In this document: positions 33,863 through 43,092 of the stretch, in pieces
Position numbering within the stretch: position 1 is the first letter of the stretch
Layout: every line of letters begins with the position of its first letter
Assembly: GCA_016218025.1 (NCBI GenBank)
Contig: JACRFD010000083.1
Location: 52,320 to 116,319 of the forward strand
Reading direction: 5' to 3'
Source of the DNA: Ignavibacteriales bacterium
GTDB lineage: Bacteria > Bacteroidota > Ignavibacteria > UBA10030 > SZUA-254
Length of the DNA: 64,000 nucleotides
Notes under the pieces: generated by a model
What the model saw: only the letters and a program-made list of their open reading frames with translations
The model's database searches: none
Told to the model about the DNA's origin: nothing
Made by a program: the position numbers and the translations under genes

Positions 33863-36088
33863 GTGAGAAGTAATAAAAATAAAATAATTTTAGGAATCAT
33901 AATTTTAATAATTGCAACAATAGTTGCTTTTGCCCCGATATTACAGAACAATTTTATTAATTATGATGATCCTGGGTACCTCACAAAAAATGTAAATGTA
34001 CAATCAGGTTTAAATTTTAAATCGATTAAATGGGCATTTTCAACAAGCTCGGAATCAAATTGGCACCCGCTAACCTGGATTGCATTAATGATCGATTATC
34101 AATTGTTCGGATTGAATCCGGCGTATCATCATGGAATGAATCTCTTAATCCATCTAATAAGCTCAATAATATTGTTTCTTTTTTTAAATAGATGTACAGG
34201 TTCGGTTTGGCAAAGTTTGTTTGTAGCACTTGTGTTTGCAGTTCACCCACTGCATGTAGAGTCTGTGGCATGGAGTTCGGAAAAAAAAGATATACTTAGC
34301 GGTTTATTCTGGATACTCACATTATTTGCTTATGTATTGTATAAAGAAAAACCTTCAATATTAAAATATCTTTTAACTATGGCGTTCTTCCTGCTTGGGT
34401 TATTGTCGAAACCAATGCTTGTTACCATACCATTCATTCTGATATTGCTTGATTATTGGCCTCTCCGAATATTAAGTATATCAAAAAATAATTCAGGAAA
34501 TCGCCGACAAAATAATAGTTATTCTTTCATAAAAAGTATATATGAAAAAATTCCCTTCTTTGTTATTAGCATAATTTCAAGCGTGGTGACTTATATCGTT
34601 CAGAGCAAAGGTGGGAGCATGGCAGAATCTAATTCGTTATCCTTAATAGAAAGGGTGTCGAATGCTTCTTTATCTTATTTAAAATATATTTATAAGACAT
34701 TTATACCTGTTGACCTCTCTATATTTTATCCTCATGCCGGAAAAGATATTAATTTTGTTTATGCAGGTATAGCTGTAATTGCCTTAACGATTATTACTTT
34801 AATATTCTTCAAAATAAAAAAGAAATATCCGTTTATGCTTGTGGGATGGTTATGGTTTATTGGTTCAATGGTGCCGGTAATCGGTTTAGTTCAAGTTGGA
34901 CTCCAAGCAATGGCAGATCGTTATATGTACATTCCTATTATTGGAATTGCAATAGTTGTTGCCTGGGGTCTCCCGGTTATCTTAGAGAAAGTTAAGTTAT
35001 CAAATAGGCATATCATAAACAGCTTGTTTGGAATAACGACATTGTCAATGGTTGTGATTACAAATTCGCAAGCCAGGTTCTGGAAAGACAGTCGAATGCT
35101 TTTTGAGCATGCGATATCGGTAACAATCAACAACGATGTTGCTTACACAAATCTAGGAGTTGATCTGGCAGATTCCGGTAAACATAAAGATGCTGTTTAC
35201 CATCTACGAAAAGCATTTGAATTGAAACCTAATGAAATATTGATCCGAAGTAATTTGGCGAAATCACTATCTGCAATCGGGCAAACTAAAGAAGCTCTCG
35301 AACACTATAACTGGTTAATGAAACATGTTTCTCCGGATCCTAGGTTCTATTTAAGAATAGCAGATGCATCAGCTGCAGAAAGCCTAAATGAAGAGGCTGA
35401 AAGATATTACTTAAAGGCTCTTGAGTTAGAACCGTTGAGTGGACTCATTCGTGCAAAATTAGGAGAATTATATTTATATCAAAACAAGTTTCAAAATGCT
35501 CGTCAACAATGTTATGAGTCGCTAAAATATGATAGTATGAATTCTAAGGCACATAGCGTACTTGGAATATTAGCAGGTAAAGAAGGAAGATATAAAGATT
35601 CTTATAAAGAATTATTGCTCGCCGCACAATTAGATTCTACAAATCCCGATGTTTATATTGACCTTGGTGTATTGTTTGATAAAATGAACAATTTGTCGGA
35701 ATCAGAAAAATATTACAAGAAGGCAATTGAACTAAATCCGGATAATGTTGATGCCCACTATAGTTTAGCAGTTATATCGGCTAAACAAAATAATTATGAG
35801 CAGGCAGAATCTGAATGGAAAAAAGTAATTCAATTGAAACCTGACGACATCAACACCATAATAGATTTGGCAAAATTGTATAAGATACAGAATCGAACCA
35901 ATGATGCAATAGAAAAATATAAACAACTATTGGATAACAAAATAATTAATAAGTTTATTTATTATGAGTACGGTTTGCAATTAGCTAAAATCGGCAAGCA
36001 TGCTGAGGCAAAATTAATGTTCGGTGAGGCATTAAAACTTGATCCTTCTTATAGTCCTGCAAAAATCGCATTATCATCACTTCCCTGA
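33863..36088 (+). CDS. TMTC/PMT-like membrane glycosyltransferase with C-terminal TPR array
   Basis: A 741-residue protein. Its first about 400 residues hold roughly ten membrane helices with a first-loop NNFINYDDPGYLTKN and PLTWIALMIDYQLFG, then HPLHVESVAWSSEKKDILSG, all typical of the TMTC/O-mannosyltransferase (GT-C) family, where the early acidic pair binds the lipid-sugar donor. Residues about 430-741 are at least eight tetratricopeptide repeats (for example YYKKAIELNPDNVDAHYSLA). Eukaryotic TMTC proteins add O-mannose to cadherins; the bacterial role is not established. The start is GTG with only a weak upstream ribosome site. Function is inferred from architecture. Confidence 0.75.
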   Translation: MRSNKNKIILGIIILIIATIVAFAPILQNNFINYDDPGYLTKNVNVQSGLNFKSIKWAFSTSSESNWHPLTWIALMIDYQLFGLNPAYHHGMNLLIHLISSIILFLFLNRCTGSVWQSLFVALVFAVHPLHVESVAWSSEKKDILSGLFWILTLFAYVLYKEKPSILKYLLTMAFFLLGLLSKPMLVTIPFILILLDYWPLRILSISKNNSGNRRQNNSYSFIKSIYEKIPFFVISIISSVVTYIVQSKGGSMAESNSLSLIERVSNASLSYLKYIYKTFIPVDLSIFYPHAGKDINFVYAGIAVIALTIITLIFFKIKKKYPFMLVGWLWFIGSMVPVIGLVQVGLQAMADRYMYIPIIGIAIVVAWGLPVILEKVKLSNRHIINSLFGITTLSMVVITNSQARFWKDSRMLFEHAISVTINNDVAYTNLGVDLADSGKHKDAVYHLRKAFELKPNEILIRSNLAKSLSAIGQTKEALEHYNWLMKHVSPDPRFYLRIADASAAESLNEEAERYYLKALELEPLSGLIRAKLGELYLYQNKFQNARQQCYESLKYDSMNSKAHSVLGILAGKEGRYKDSYKELLLAAQLDSTNPDVYIDLGVLFDKMNNLSESEKYYKKAIELNPDNVDAHYSLAVISAKQNNYEQAESEWKKVIQLKPDDINTIIDLAKLYKIQNRTNDAIEKYKQLLDNKIINKFIYYEYGLQLAKIGKHAEAKLMFGEALKLDPSYSPAKIALSSLP

Positions 36089-36340
36089 AATAATTTTTCA
36101 ATCTCGTAATTAGCAGAAGAAATTGTACAGGTAGTTGGTATTCAATTTCCTAATTGTATTTTCTACAAACTACGACATCTTATTTTCAAAAGGGCTTTGA
36201 CTAAATGCATCTGAAATTTCCAATTTCATCAAACTATGTAAAAATAAAGGATTTTCACCCATCATGACTTAACCTTTTTGATGGCATATATTTAGACCTT
36301 TTTAGCATAGGAAACAGTTTATGCTTGAAAAGGTGATAGT
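36089..36340. other. Intergenic region before the M6 protease
   Basis: 252 bases with no supported gene. AAAGGTGAT at 36329-36337 is the likely ribosome site of the protease gene. A 7-codon ORF from ATG 36321 ends with TGA overlapping the protease ATG, but it is too short to count as evidence. Confidence 0.5.
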
Positions 36341-39304
36341 ATGAAAAATAAAAAGGGTTACTTTAAGTTAGTAAATAGAATAGCTCGCCGGTTATTTTTG
36401 CTTCTTTCATTTACTTACATTTTCTACAGTTTGTCATTCTGTTCCATTCCACCACATCCTCGTGTCGAAGAAAAAATTAAAAAAGGAAATATAAAACTTC
36501 CATATCAACTTGCATACAAACAGGAAGCATTACAAAGAGGTATTAACTCAGGATTTCAGAGAATTAGGAATAAAAAAGATGATGTTTCAAAAATTATTAA
36601 TGGCTCATCCTACCATGCGCTTGCATTGTTAGTCCAATTCAATGATAAAAAGGGAGTGAGCAGAAGTAGCTATTTCGATTCACTTTTGTTTGAGTCGTCC
36701 GGCAAAACTCTAAGGAATTATTATAAAGAAATATCATATGGACAATTAGATATAATAACTATAAATCTGCCATCTAGTACGAACTGGATTTCGTTGAATG
36801 AAAATTATAGTTATTATGTGGACGGACAAAACGGATTCGGTTCATATCCAAAAAATTCACAAAAGCTTGTGGAAGACGCAGTCATGCTCGGAGATTCATT
36901 AGTGGATTACTCTAAATACGATAATGATGGAGATGGTTTTGTTGATGCACTTTTTATCATTCATGCGGGAACCGGGGCAGAATTTACAGGAGATATTAAT
37001 GATATCTGGTCACATCAGTGGTCTACATATTCACCTGTGCAATTAGATGGTGTGAATATATTTACATATACCATCCAGCCGGAGTATTGGCAATATCCAA
37101 ACGACATGACCTGCGGAGTGTTTGCGCATGAATTCGGACATATGGGATTTAATCTCCCTGATCTTTATGACTATGGCCAAGATTCTAAAGGATTAGGAAG
37201 ATGGAGTTTAATGGCTTCGGGCAGTTGGAACGGTTCCCTTGGAGATTCTCCTTCTCATCCCGATGCATGGTCAAGAATAAAAATGGGATTCTCCCAGTCT
37301 AAGTTAATTGAAAATAATATTATGAACCATATCATCCAACCGGTTGAAGATGATCCGACAATTTTAAAATTGATTCCTTCTGGCGGCAATGGATATGAAT
37401 ATTATCTTTTAGAAAATAGAAAGAAGAAAGGATTCGATGCTTCATTAAGAGGTGAAGGTTTATTGATTTACCATGTTGATGAAACACAATTAGGTAATAG
37501 CAACCAATGGTATCCCGGAAGAGTATCGAACGGAAATTATCTGGTTGCGCTTGAGCAAGCAGATGGAAAATATGAACTTGATAAAAATATTAATGCTGGT
37601 GACGCAGGTGATCCTTTCCCCGGATTAGCTAATAACACTTTATTCAACTCATCTTCAATTCCTAACTCACTGGATTATTTATTTAACTCGACCAAGTTGG
37701 CAGTCTCTAATATTCGCTACAGCGATGGTACTATTACAGCAAACATCTATGGACAAAATTCCTACTCGATGCCGTCAGTTCTTCCATCAGCAATTGAAAT
37801 ATCTGCGTTTTCGGGTGAAACGATATTCAGGAATATTGTCATAAAAAACAATAGTGCTGAAAATATATCCATTATTGTAAAGCATGATTCCACCTCGAAT
37901 ACCTTATTATCATCAATCTCACTCATGGATGATGATCTTTCCGTAGAATGCATCCAAAAAATTATTGCACCGGAAGATTCGTTATTAATTAATATAAAGT
38001 TATCAACTTCAGGTATGATTGAAGGTATGTATCGTGGTTCATTAGTAATACAAGCAGATGATAATTCTATATCTGTTATGGTTAATGTTACCGTACACGA
38101 CAAGATACAAGATGCCGTAATTCAATCTTCTGTACTGAAAGGTTGGAATATTATTTCATTACCATTAAAAACTGTAGATAATAATGTTAAAGAATTATTC
38201 CCCGATGCTTTAACACTCGGATATAGTTACCGGTCGGGAGGAGGATTTTTAAAAACTCAAACTATCAATGTGGGACAAGGATACTGGATGAAATTTTTAG
38301 AAATGAAGTCTTTGAATATAAATGGAACTGTGATGGATACTCTTACTATTCCATTGAAAGAGGGCTGGAACATGATTGGCACTTCAGATTTTCGTGTTAG
38401 TGAGGCAGATATAATCCAGGAACCTCCAACATTATTAAGTTCCAATTTCTTCGATTATAATAACGGTTTCAATATTTGTGATACATTAGATCCGGGCAAA
38501 GGTTATTGGATTAAAGCGAGCTCGGAAGGTGAGATAAAATTTGTCAGAGGCTATTTGCATTCTTCCTCCTTCATTAAGAATGTTCATTTGAATAAGGATA
38601 ATATTTCGTCTACACTTAAATTTAGTATAGACGATTCGACGGAGAAGGAATTATATTTCTCCGATAGTAAGGGAAACGATATTATAAATTTTGAATTACC
38701 ACCTGTTCCACCGGAAGAAATATTGGATATCAGATTCAAATCGAATCTTGTAAACTCTTTTGGCAGTATCATAGATTGTTATAACGAAAAGCAGATAAAC
38801 ACATATAGCTCAATTGTAACAATCCAATCAGATACCTATCCAATCATTTTACAATGGAGCGAAAAAAATAAAAGTGGCCTGTCTATAATTATTGATGAAG
38901 TTGTGAATGGAATTGTATTAAATACGCATCGCATAAATTCAGACGAAGAAATTCTGATTGCCGATAGTGAAGTAAAAGAATTACGTATTCAATTTGATAA
39001 AAGAAATAATCTTATAGATGATTTTAAATTAGAACAAAATTATCCTAATCCGTTCAACCCGGTTACCGATATTAGATATTGGATATCAGATGTCAGTCAA
39101 GTTTCCATTAAAGTGTTTGATGTTTTGGGCAGGGAAGTGGCGACATTGGTGAATGAATTGAAAGAGCAGGGTGAATATACTGTTCGTTTGAACGCAGAGG
39201 ATCTGCCGAGTGGCGTATATTTCTATAGTTTGCAGACTGTAAATTTATCGGGAGGAAATAGACAGAGTTTTAGTGACGTAAAAAAGCTGGTAGTGACGAA
39301 ATAA
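36341..39304 (+). CDS. M6-family metalloprotease with type IX secretion sorting domain
   Basis: A secreted 987-residue protease. The N-terminal about 35 residues are a long signal peptide (LFLLLSFTYIFYSLSFC). The zinc site HEFGH lies at 263-267 and is followed by MGFNLPDLYDYG, matching immune-inhibitor-A-like M6 proteases; DYSKYDNDGDGFVDALFIIH (about 186-205) precedes it and probably binds calcium. Beta-sandwich and WYPGRV-type domains follow. Residues about 905-987 form a type A sorting domain (LEQNYPNPFNPVTDIRYWIS, KVFDVLGREVATLVNE, GVYFYSLQ), which directs export across the outer membrane by the type IX system. Transcription ends at a strong terminator (39327-39360). Confidence 0.9.
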   Translation: MKNKKGYFKLVNRIARRLFLLLSFTYIFYSLSFCSIPPHPRVEEKIKKGNIKLPYQLAYKQEALQRGINSGFQRIRNKKDDVSKIINGSSYHALALLVQFNDKKGVSRSSYFDSLLFESSGKTLRNYYKEISYGQLDIITINLPSSTNWISLNENYSYYVDGQNGFGSYPKNSQKLVEDAVMLGDSLVDYSKYDNDGDGFVDALFIIHAGTGAEFTGDINDIWSHQWSTYSPVQLDGVNIFTYTIQPEYWQYPNDMTCGVFAHEFGHMGFNLPDLYDYGQDSKGLGRWSLMASGSWNGSLGDSPSHPDAWSRIKMGFSQSKLIENNIMNHIIQPVEDDPTILKLIPSGGNGYEYYLLENRKKKGFDASLRGEGLLIYHVDETQLGNSNQWYPGRVSNGNYLVALEQADGKYELDKNINAGDAGDPFPGLANNTLFNSSSIPNSLDYLFNSTKLAVSNIRYSDGTITANIYGQNSYSMPSVLPSAIEISAFSGETIFRNIVIKNNSAENISIIVKHDSTSNTLLSSISLMDDDLSVECIQKIIAPEDSLLINIKLSTSGMIEGMYRGSLVIQADDNSISVMVNVTVHDKIQDAVIQSSVLKGWNIISLPLKTVDNNVKELFPDALTLGYSYRSGGGFLKTQTINVGQGYWMKFLEMKSLNINGTVMDTLTIPLKEGWNMIGTSDFRVSEADIIQEPPTLLSSNFFDYNNGFNICDTLDPGKGYWIKASSEGEIKFVRGYLHSSSFIKNVHLNKDNISSTLKFSIDDSTEKELYFSDSKGNDIINFELPPVPPEEILDIRFKSNLVNSFGSIIDCYNEKQINTYSSIVTIQSDTYPIILQWSEKNKSGLSIIIDEVVNGIVLNTHRINSDEEILIADSEVKELRIQFDKRNNLIDDFKLEQNYPNPFNPVTDIRYWISDVSQVSIKVFDVLGREVATLVNELKEQGEYTVRLNAEDLPSGVYFYSLQTVNLSGGNRQSFSDVKKLVVTK

Positions 39305-39326
39305 ATTTCCACGACGCCCGCACAGA

Positions 39327-39360
39327 AGTGTTAGCATGTCAATATTGCTAACACTTTTTT
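39327..39360 (+). terminator. Intrinsic terminator of the M6 protease gene
   Basis: AGTGTTAGCA (39327-39336) pairs perfectly with TGCTAACACT (39346-39355) around a 9-base loop, followed by a run of T (39355-39360). It separates the protease from glnA. Confidence 0.9.
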
Positions 39361-39479
39361 ATTTTCAGACAAAGAATTATATTAAACAACTTAAAAATAT
39401 CTATGCCCATTTACCTTGTTTCAGGCTGGAATAAGAGCATCTACCAATAATTATAATGTAAATATATACCGGAATTCTC

Positions 39480-40862
39480 ATGGATAAAAAATTATTAAAA
39501 AAATGTAACGACTTAATCATAAAGCATAAAATCGAGATGATCGATCTAAAATGCATCGATCTGACCGGCTATCTCCATCATATTACATTGCCGGTTTCGC
39601 CGAATATATTGACCAAATTACTTATTGAAGGTGTTGGATTCGACGGATCAAGTTATGGCTTCAGGAAAGTTGAAAATAGCGACATGATCTTGATACCTGA
39701 TTTAAGTACAGCCGTTTTGGATCCGTTCAGGACAACACCGACACTAAGCTTCTATGCAAATATATTATTAACTGACGAAAAGCGATCACCATTCTCACAG
39801 GATGGAAGATATCTCGCAAGACAAGCTGAAGCATTATTGAAAAAGATGACGGGACTCGATAAATCGTGGTGGGGTCCCGAATTTGAATTTTATATTTTCC
39901 ACAAGGTGCGTTTTGATACACGCACGGCATCATCGTTTTATGAAGTTGAACATGCCGAAGAATTTTTCAGAAATGCATATCATGCCGCTAATCCTTTTGA
40001 TGTTTACGACGATTTCAGAGATGATGCATGCAAATTGTTAAAACAATTTGGTGTGAATGTTAAATATCATCATCACGAAACCGGAGAGAGGGGGCAACAA
40101 GAAATTGAGACATATTTTACAGATTTATTGCAAACTGCCGATAATATAGTTACGGTGAAGTATGCATTGTTCAATTTTGCACGGCAAAGAGATTTATTTA
40201 TCACTTTTATGCCGAAACCTATGTATCAACAACCCGGAAACGGTTTGCATCTTCATCTGTACGCAACAAAAAATAATAAAAATGCATTTTATAAAAAAGG
40301 AGAATATGGCAATATCAACCAGACTGGAAGATATTTTATCGGCGGTATGCTGAAGCATGGTCCGGCGCTTTCTGCTTTTACAAATCCAAGTACAAATTCT
40401 TATAAAAGATTGGTACCCGGTTTTGAAGCACCTGTTGCTCTTACATACGGCACAGCGAACAGAGCTTCTGCAATCAGGATCCCGAAGTACGTGAATGATC
40501 CGGATGCAACAAGATTTGAATATAGACCACCTGACGCAACAGCGAATCCGTATTTATGTCTGACCGCAATCTTGCTCGCCGGTATTGATGGTGTTGTAAA
40601 TAAAATTGATCCGGTGAAAGAGGGTTTTGGACCTTTCGATAAAAATATTCATGATGATACTTTGAAGGATCATATCCATTTTCTGCCGAGAAATTTAGCA
40701 GAGGCATTGGATGCACTGGCTGTTGATAATAAGTTTCTCAAGCTTGGAAATTTGTTCAGCGACGAATTGTTAGATCAATGGGTGAATATAAAGCAACAAG
40801 AAATAAAATCGATTGGTACCATGCCGCATCCATTTGAATTTAAGTTGTATTTTAATTTGTGA
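39480..40862 (+). CDS. glnA: Type I glutamine synthetase
   Basis: Condenses ammonia and glutamate with ATP. Family signatures appear in order: GFDGSSYGFRKVENSDMILI (about 52-71), the ATP/metal motif WWGPEFEFYIF, KYHHHETGERGQQEIE (metal-ligand histidine and glutamates), MPKPMYQQPGNGLHLHL and the NRASAIRIP substrate loop followed by FEYRPPDATANPYL. The length (460) is normal for GSI. The adenylylation tyrosine loop (NLYDLP-type) of the enterobacterial beta class is absent, suggesting regulation by feedback or other proteins. No PII gene is adjacent. Confidence 0.93.
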   Translation: MDKKLLKKCNDLIIKHKIEMIDLKCIDLTGYLHHITLPVSPNILTKLLIEGVGFDGSSYGFRKVENSDMILIPDLSTAVLDPFRTTPTLSFYANILLTDEKRSPFSQDGRYLARQAEALLKKMTGLDKSWWGPEFEFYIFHKVRFDTRTASSFYEVEHAEEFFRNAYHAANPFDVYDDFRDDACKLLKQFGVNVKYHHHETGERGQQEIETYFTDLLQTADNIVTVKYALFNFARQRDLFITFMPKPMYQQPGNGLHLHLYATKNNKNAFYKKGEYGNINQTGRYFIGGMLKHGPALSAFTNPSTNSYKRLVPGFEAPVALTYGTANRASAIRIPKYVNDPDATRFEYRPPDATANPYLCLTAILLAGIDGVVNKIDPVKEGFGPFDKNIHDDTLKDHIHFLPRNLAEALDALAVDNKFLKLGNLFSDELLDQWVNIKQQEIKSIGTMPHPFEFKLYFNL

Positions 40863-40928
40863 TTATTCTGATTTATTCGATGTACATTTTTTGATATATG
40901 ATATATTCTGAAAAGGAATTGTGATTCA

Positions 40929-43073
40929 ATGAAAGAGATGAAAATAAAGAAGAACCATAACGATGTGCAAAATATTCTCAAACGTTTAGATGATCTTGCA
41001 TATAATTTATGGTGGAGTTGGAATCCCAGGGCACAGGAAATATTTAAAGAATTCTCTCCTCTAATATGGGAGGCTACAAATCATAATCCTGTCGCTATCA
41101 GAAAACAATTTTCAGAAACTGAGTTGCTTGCCAGACTCGGAGATCAGGATTTCCTTAGCCGATTGCTTTCGGTTTTGGATAGTTTTGAAAGTTACATGAA
41201 GAAGCGAGACGGCGATGGCGGTTCAAAAAGCAGCAGAAAACCGGATAAATTAATTGCATACTTCTGTGCTGAATTCGGTATTCATGAATGTCTTCCTTTT
41301 TATTCTGGTGGTCTCGGCATCCTTGCAGGCGATCATGTAAAATCTGCAAGTGATTTGAATATTCCATTAATCGGTGTGGGCTTATTTTATCGACAAGGAT
41401 ATTTTCAGCAGCGAATAGATCCGAACGGCAATCAACAGGAAAATTATCCCACAACGGATCCCACGAATGTTCCGGTGGAATTGGTGCTCGATCAAACCGG
41501 GAAGCCTTTGATTTGCAGTGTTACAATCGGTAATAGCGTTGTCCATTTCCAGGGATGGAAAGTAAATGTAGGACGAAGCGTTATTTATTTGCTTGATACC
41601 GATGTCCCGGAAAATGATGAACATTTCAGAGGATTAACTGCGCTGGCTTACGGCGGGGATATAAATACTCGAATCAGACAAGAAATTATTTTAGGAATTG
41701 GAGGAGTCAGATTTTTACGTGCTCTAAAAATTGAACCCACGGTATTTCATATGAATGAAGGTCATGCTGCATTTTTAACACTTGAATTATATCGCGAGCA
41801 ATTAGCGAAGAACATTCCGAAAAATAAAGCTAAACTTTCAGTTCGTAATCAATGTATTTTTACTACACATACACCTGTTCCTGCCGGACATGATCGCTTC
41901 CCGGCTGATTTAATTGAATTTACTTTAAAACCGTTTGCAGATTGGATGAAAATTTCTATCAAAGAATTAATGCGATGCGGACAAACCGTAAATATGGAAG
42001 AACGCGGCGAGTTTGTAATGACCATTCTAGGTTTAAAATTTTCCAGAGTTGCAAATGGCGTTAGTGAAAAGCACGGTCAAATCTCACGGCTTATGTGGAG
42101 CGATTTATATCCGGGTGTAAAATCGAACAAAGTGCCTATTGGTCATGTAACAAACGGTATTCACATCACAAGCTGGGCTTCAGGAAGGGCATGGGAATTT
42201 TGGGAAAGACACAATTCGCACAGGTGGAAAGATCACCTGAATGATCCGAAATTCTGGAAACATGTAACAAATTCTAAAATTGTTTCGGATAATGAATTGT
42301 GGGCATTGCGTTATGAACAACGGCGTGATTTAGTGGAATTTATTAGGTCTCTTGCCCGAAATCAAAAAGCATTCGGAGGTCCAACCGGTGAAGAGGCATT
42401 ATATAGATTGCTTTCTTTCGATGCACTTACAATCGGGTTTGCAAGAAGATTTGCTCCTTATAAACGTGCATTACTTCTTTTTTCAGATTTAGTTAAAGCC
42501 CAAGAATTGTTTGATGATCCTCAAAGACCTATCCAGATTATATTTGCGGGTAAGGCGCATCCGCGTGATAACGATGGAAAAGAGTTTTTACATCAAGTGA
42601 TCGATATGACACACAAACATCCGTTTTTTGGTAAAGTAATATTTCTAGAAAATTATGATATGAACGTTGCTCATCATCTGATTTCAGGTTGCGATGTGTG
42701 GCTGAACAATCCTCGTCGTCCACTGGAGGCAAGCGGTACAAGTGGACAAAAGATTGCAATCAACGGCGGGCTGCATTTAAGCATACTTGATGGCTGGTGG
42801 AGCGAAGCTTACAACGGGAAAAATGGCTGGGCTATTGGCGAAAAAGTGAAAGATAACAGTTCTCCCGAAGAGATTGATCGGCGTGACGCAGATTCATTAT
42901 ACAACGTTTTAAGTAACGATTTGATCCCCGCGTTCTATCAAAGAGATAAAAATGGAATACCAAAGAAATGGATAGAAAGAATGAGGAATGCGATGAGAAC
43001 TATCATTCCGGTTTATAACACTCACCGCATGGTTACTGAATATTCTAAAAAGTATTACTTCACAAAAAAATAA
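40929..43073 (+). CDS. glgP: Alpha-glucan (glycogen/maltodextrin) phosphorylase
   Basis: Releases glucose-1-phosphate from alpha-1,4-glucans in the cytoplasm. The N-terminal DUF3417-like part (LDDLAYNLWWSWNPRAQEIF) and the length (714) place it in the short phosphorylase group related to Thermus/Thermotoga enzymes. The substrate part includes FCAEFGIHECLPFYSGGLG and VFHMNEGHAAFLTLE. The pyridoxal-phosphate lysine is Lys608 in GTSGQKIAINGG. AAAGGAA lies 11 bases before the ATG. It converges with the GH31 gene with just 19 bases between the stops, and metabolically it belongs with the starch locus. Confidence 0.93.
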   Translation: MKEMKIKKNHNDVQNILKRLDDLAYNLWWSWNPRAQEIFKEFSPLIWEATNHNPVAIRKQFSETELLARLGDQDFLSRLLSVLDSFESYMKKRDGDGGSKSSRKPDKLIAYFCAEFGIHECLPFYSGGLGILAGDHVKSASDLNIPLIGVGLFYRQGYFQQRIDPNGNQQENYPTTDPTNVPVELVLDQTGKPLICSVTIGNSVVHFQGWKVNVGRSVIYLLDTDVPENDEHFRGLTALAYGGDINTRIRQEIILGIGGVRFLRALKIEPTVFHMNEGHAAFLTLELYREQLAKNIPKNKAKLSVRNQCIFTTHTPVPAGHDRFPADLIEFTLKPFADWMKISIKELMRCGQTVNMEERGEFVMTILGLKFSRVANGVSEKHGQISRLMWSDLYPGVKSNKVPIGHVTNGIHITSWASGRAWEFWERHNSHRWKDHLNDPKFWKHVTNSKIVSDNELWALRYEQRRDLVEFIRSLARNQKAFGGPTGEEALYRLLSFDALTIGFARRFAPYKRALLLFSDLVKAQELFDDPQRPIQIIFAGKAHPRDNDGKEFLHQVIDMTHKHPFFGKVIFLENYDMNVAHHLISGCDVWLNNPRRPLEASGTSGQKIAINGGLHLSILDGWWSEAYNGKNGWAIGEKVKDNSSPEEIDRRDADSLYNVLSNDLIPAFYQRDKNGIPKKWIERMRNAMRTIIPVYNTHRMVTEYSKKYYFTKK

Positions 43074-43092
43074 TATTTAATTCTCATTGAAA

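Noticed and set aside
36321..36344. Seven-codon ORF ending ATGA on the M6 protease start
   Set aside because: Too short to separate from chance, and the protease has its own AAAGGTGAT ribosome site.
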